Source: an uncultured Kroppenstedtia sp.
Lineage (GTDB): Bacteria > Bacillota > Bacilli > Thermoactinomycetales > DSM-45169
NCBI GenBank assembly: GCA_959600065.1
Contig: CAUGKZ010000131.1
Span: 1-5,722, forward strand
Reading direction: 5' to 3'
DNA: 5,722 bases
Shown: positions 5,467-5,722 of the stretch, one piece after another
Numbering within the stretch: position 1 is the first letter of the stretch
Layout: the number at the start of each line of letters is the position of its first letter
Notes under the pieces: model-generated
Seen by the model: the letters and a program-made list of their open reading frames with translations, nothing else
The model's database searches: none
What the model was told of the DNA's origin: nothing
Position numbers and translations under genes: made by a program

Positions 5467-5504
5467 GAAAAGCCGGGCAGGGATCTCTCCCCACCCGGCT
5501 TTTC
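5467..5504. terminator. Strong bidirectional terminator hairpin
   Basis: GAAAAGCCGGG and CCCGGCTTTTC form a perfect 11-bp stem with an inner GGG/CCC extension; the A/T flanks give a T tract on both strands. On the minus strand it would end the gene entering from the right, 120 bases after its stop. Confidence 0.85.
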
Positions 5505-5624
5505 TGTTACTTTCTCCCTCTCCGCCGTCCGTATTTGTGGGCCGGGGATGTGATCCGATCCCCTTCCCCAACCCACCCGGTGAATGAGCTGGGGAAGGAG
5601 GCCGGGGAGATCCTGGCAAGGTGG
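5505..5624. other. Gene-free stretch with a long hairpin between 9-bp direct repeats
   Basis: CCTTCCCCA (5562-5570) is complementary to TGGGGAAGG (5590-5598) across a 19-base loop, and GGCCGGGGA occurs as direct repeats at 5540-5548 and 5600-5608 on either side. No open frame here has a ribosome binding site or recognisable protein features. Confidence 0.5.
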
Positions 5625-5722
5625 TCAGATACCTCCCATCTCCCAAGTCCTCCTTGCTTCCTCTATGGCTTCCCGTTTCTCGTTATCGTCCTCGATGGTA
5701 TGTTCAATAAGGTCTAAGTAAT
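5625..5722 (-). CDS. C-terminal 31 codons of an unidentified element gene (enters from the right edge)
   Basis: The minus-strand frame open at the right edge reads YLDLIEHTIEDDNEKREAIE, then EARRTWEMGGI, and stops with TGA at 5627-5625. The composition (Glu/Asp/Lys/Arg-rich, amphipathic helix, single Trp) is that of a real protein, unlike the Pro/Gly/Ser-rich overlapping frames. The downstream terminator at 5467-5504 on the same strand fits. I do not recognise the family; phage structural or small accessory protein are both possible. Confidence 0.6.
   Translation of the reverse strand, partial: YLDLIEHTIEDDNEKREAIEEARRTWEMGGI

Larger units (their letters stand above)
4799..5722. mobile_element. 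End of a tRNA-Ser-integrated element, probably a prophage (continues past the right edge)
   Basis: The limit at 4798/4799 is where tRNA-Ser homology ends. By the logic of tRNA integration, the displaced 3' half with its own terminator stays with the host, so the element lies on the 5' side, to the right. Content agrees: small ORFs, a helix-turn-helix fragment, a toxin-like membrane peptide, dense hairpins and an unidentified gene entering from the right. No integrase or structural phage gene is visible, so prophage versus other integrative element cannot be settled here. Confidence 0.65.

Noticed and set aside
5516..5526. CCCTCTCCGCC, an 11-base match to the tRNA-Ser acceptor end, as a second att site
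   Set aside because: It is in the opposite orientation, has no T arm or anticodon sequence beside it, and is short enough to be chance in a C/T-rich stretch.
5401..5646. Leftward open frame of 81 codons through both terminators
   Set aside because: It crosses two strong hairpin terminators, is Pro/Gly-rich and overlaps the end of a better-supported gene.

Overview
The window comes from a low-to-moderate GC member of the Bacillota (Firmicutes, class Bacilli). The evidence is the block SRP RNA (long Bacillus type with an Alu domain), then dnaX, then ybaB/ebfC, all on the minus strand. This is the order found near the replication origin in Bacillus subtilis (scr-dnaX-yaaK-recR). GGAGG-type Shine-Dalgarno sites, GTG starts and a B. 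subtilis-like DnaX agree. A Thermoactinomycetaceae-like host is possible but is only a guess.

From right to left in the direction of transcription, the conserved part holds: the large SRP RNA (about 3928-3656) with its own promoter and terminator; a soluble two-PAS sensor histidine kinase (3500-2070) placed between the SRP RNA and dnaX; dnaX for the clamp-loader gamma/tau subunit (1965-235) with a likely own promoter; and the 5' two thirds of ebfC (201-1), which leaves the window. dnaX and ebfC form an operon with a 33-base gap.

Between the SRP RNA and position 4737 lies an AT-rich gene for an Imm6-like immunity protein (4651-4091) with its own terminator and no toxin partner in view. At 4701-4798 there is a tRNA terminator followed by only the 3' half of a tRNA-Ser(CGA), from the anticodon loop to the encoded CCA. 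The 5' half is replaced by unrelated sequence. This is the classic scar of a tRNA-targeting integrative element, so everything from about 4799 to the right edge is read as the end of a prophage or similar element.

The visible part of that element holds: short AGTTCA repeats next to the junction (possible integrase arm sites); a small helix-turn-helix ORF or remnant; a GC-rich structured stretch; a 30-residue membrane peptide with a near-perfect ribosome binding site and a Lys-Lys-Lys tail, reminiscent of prophage type I toxins; two strong hairpin terminators; and the last 31 codons of an unidentified gene that enters from the right. No integrase is visible. It is expected, with an intact tRNA-Ser, at the other end of the element, outside the window.
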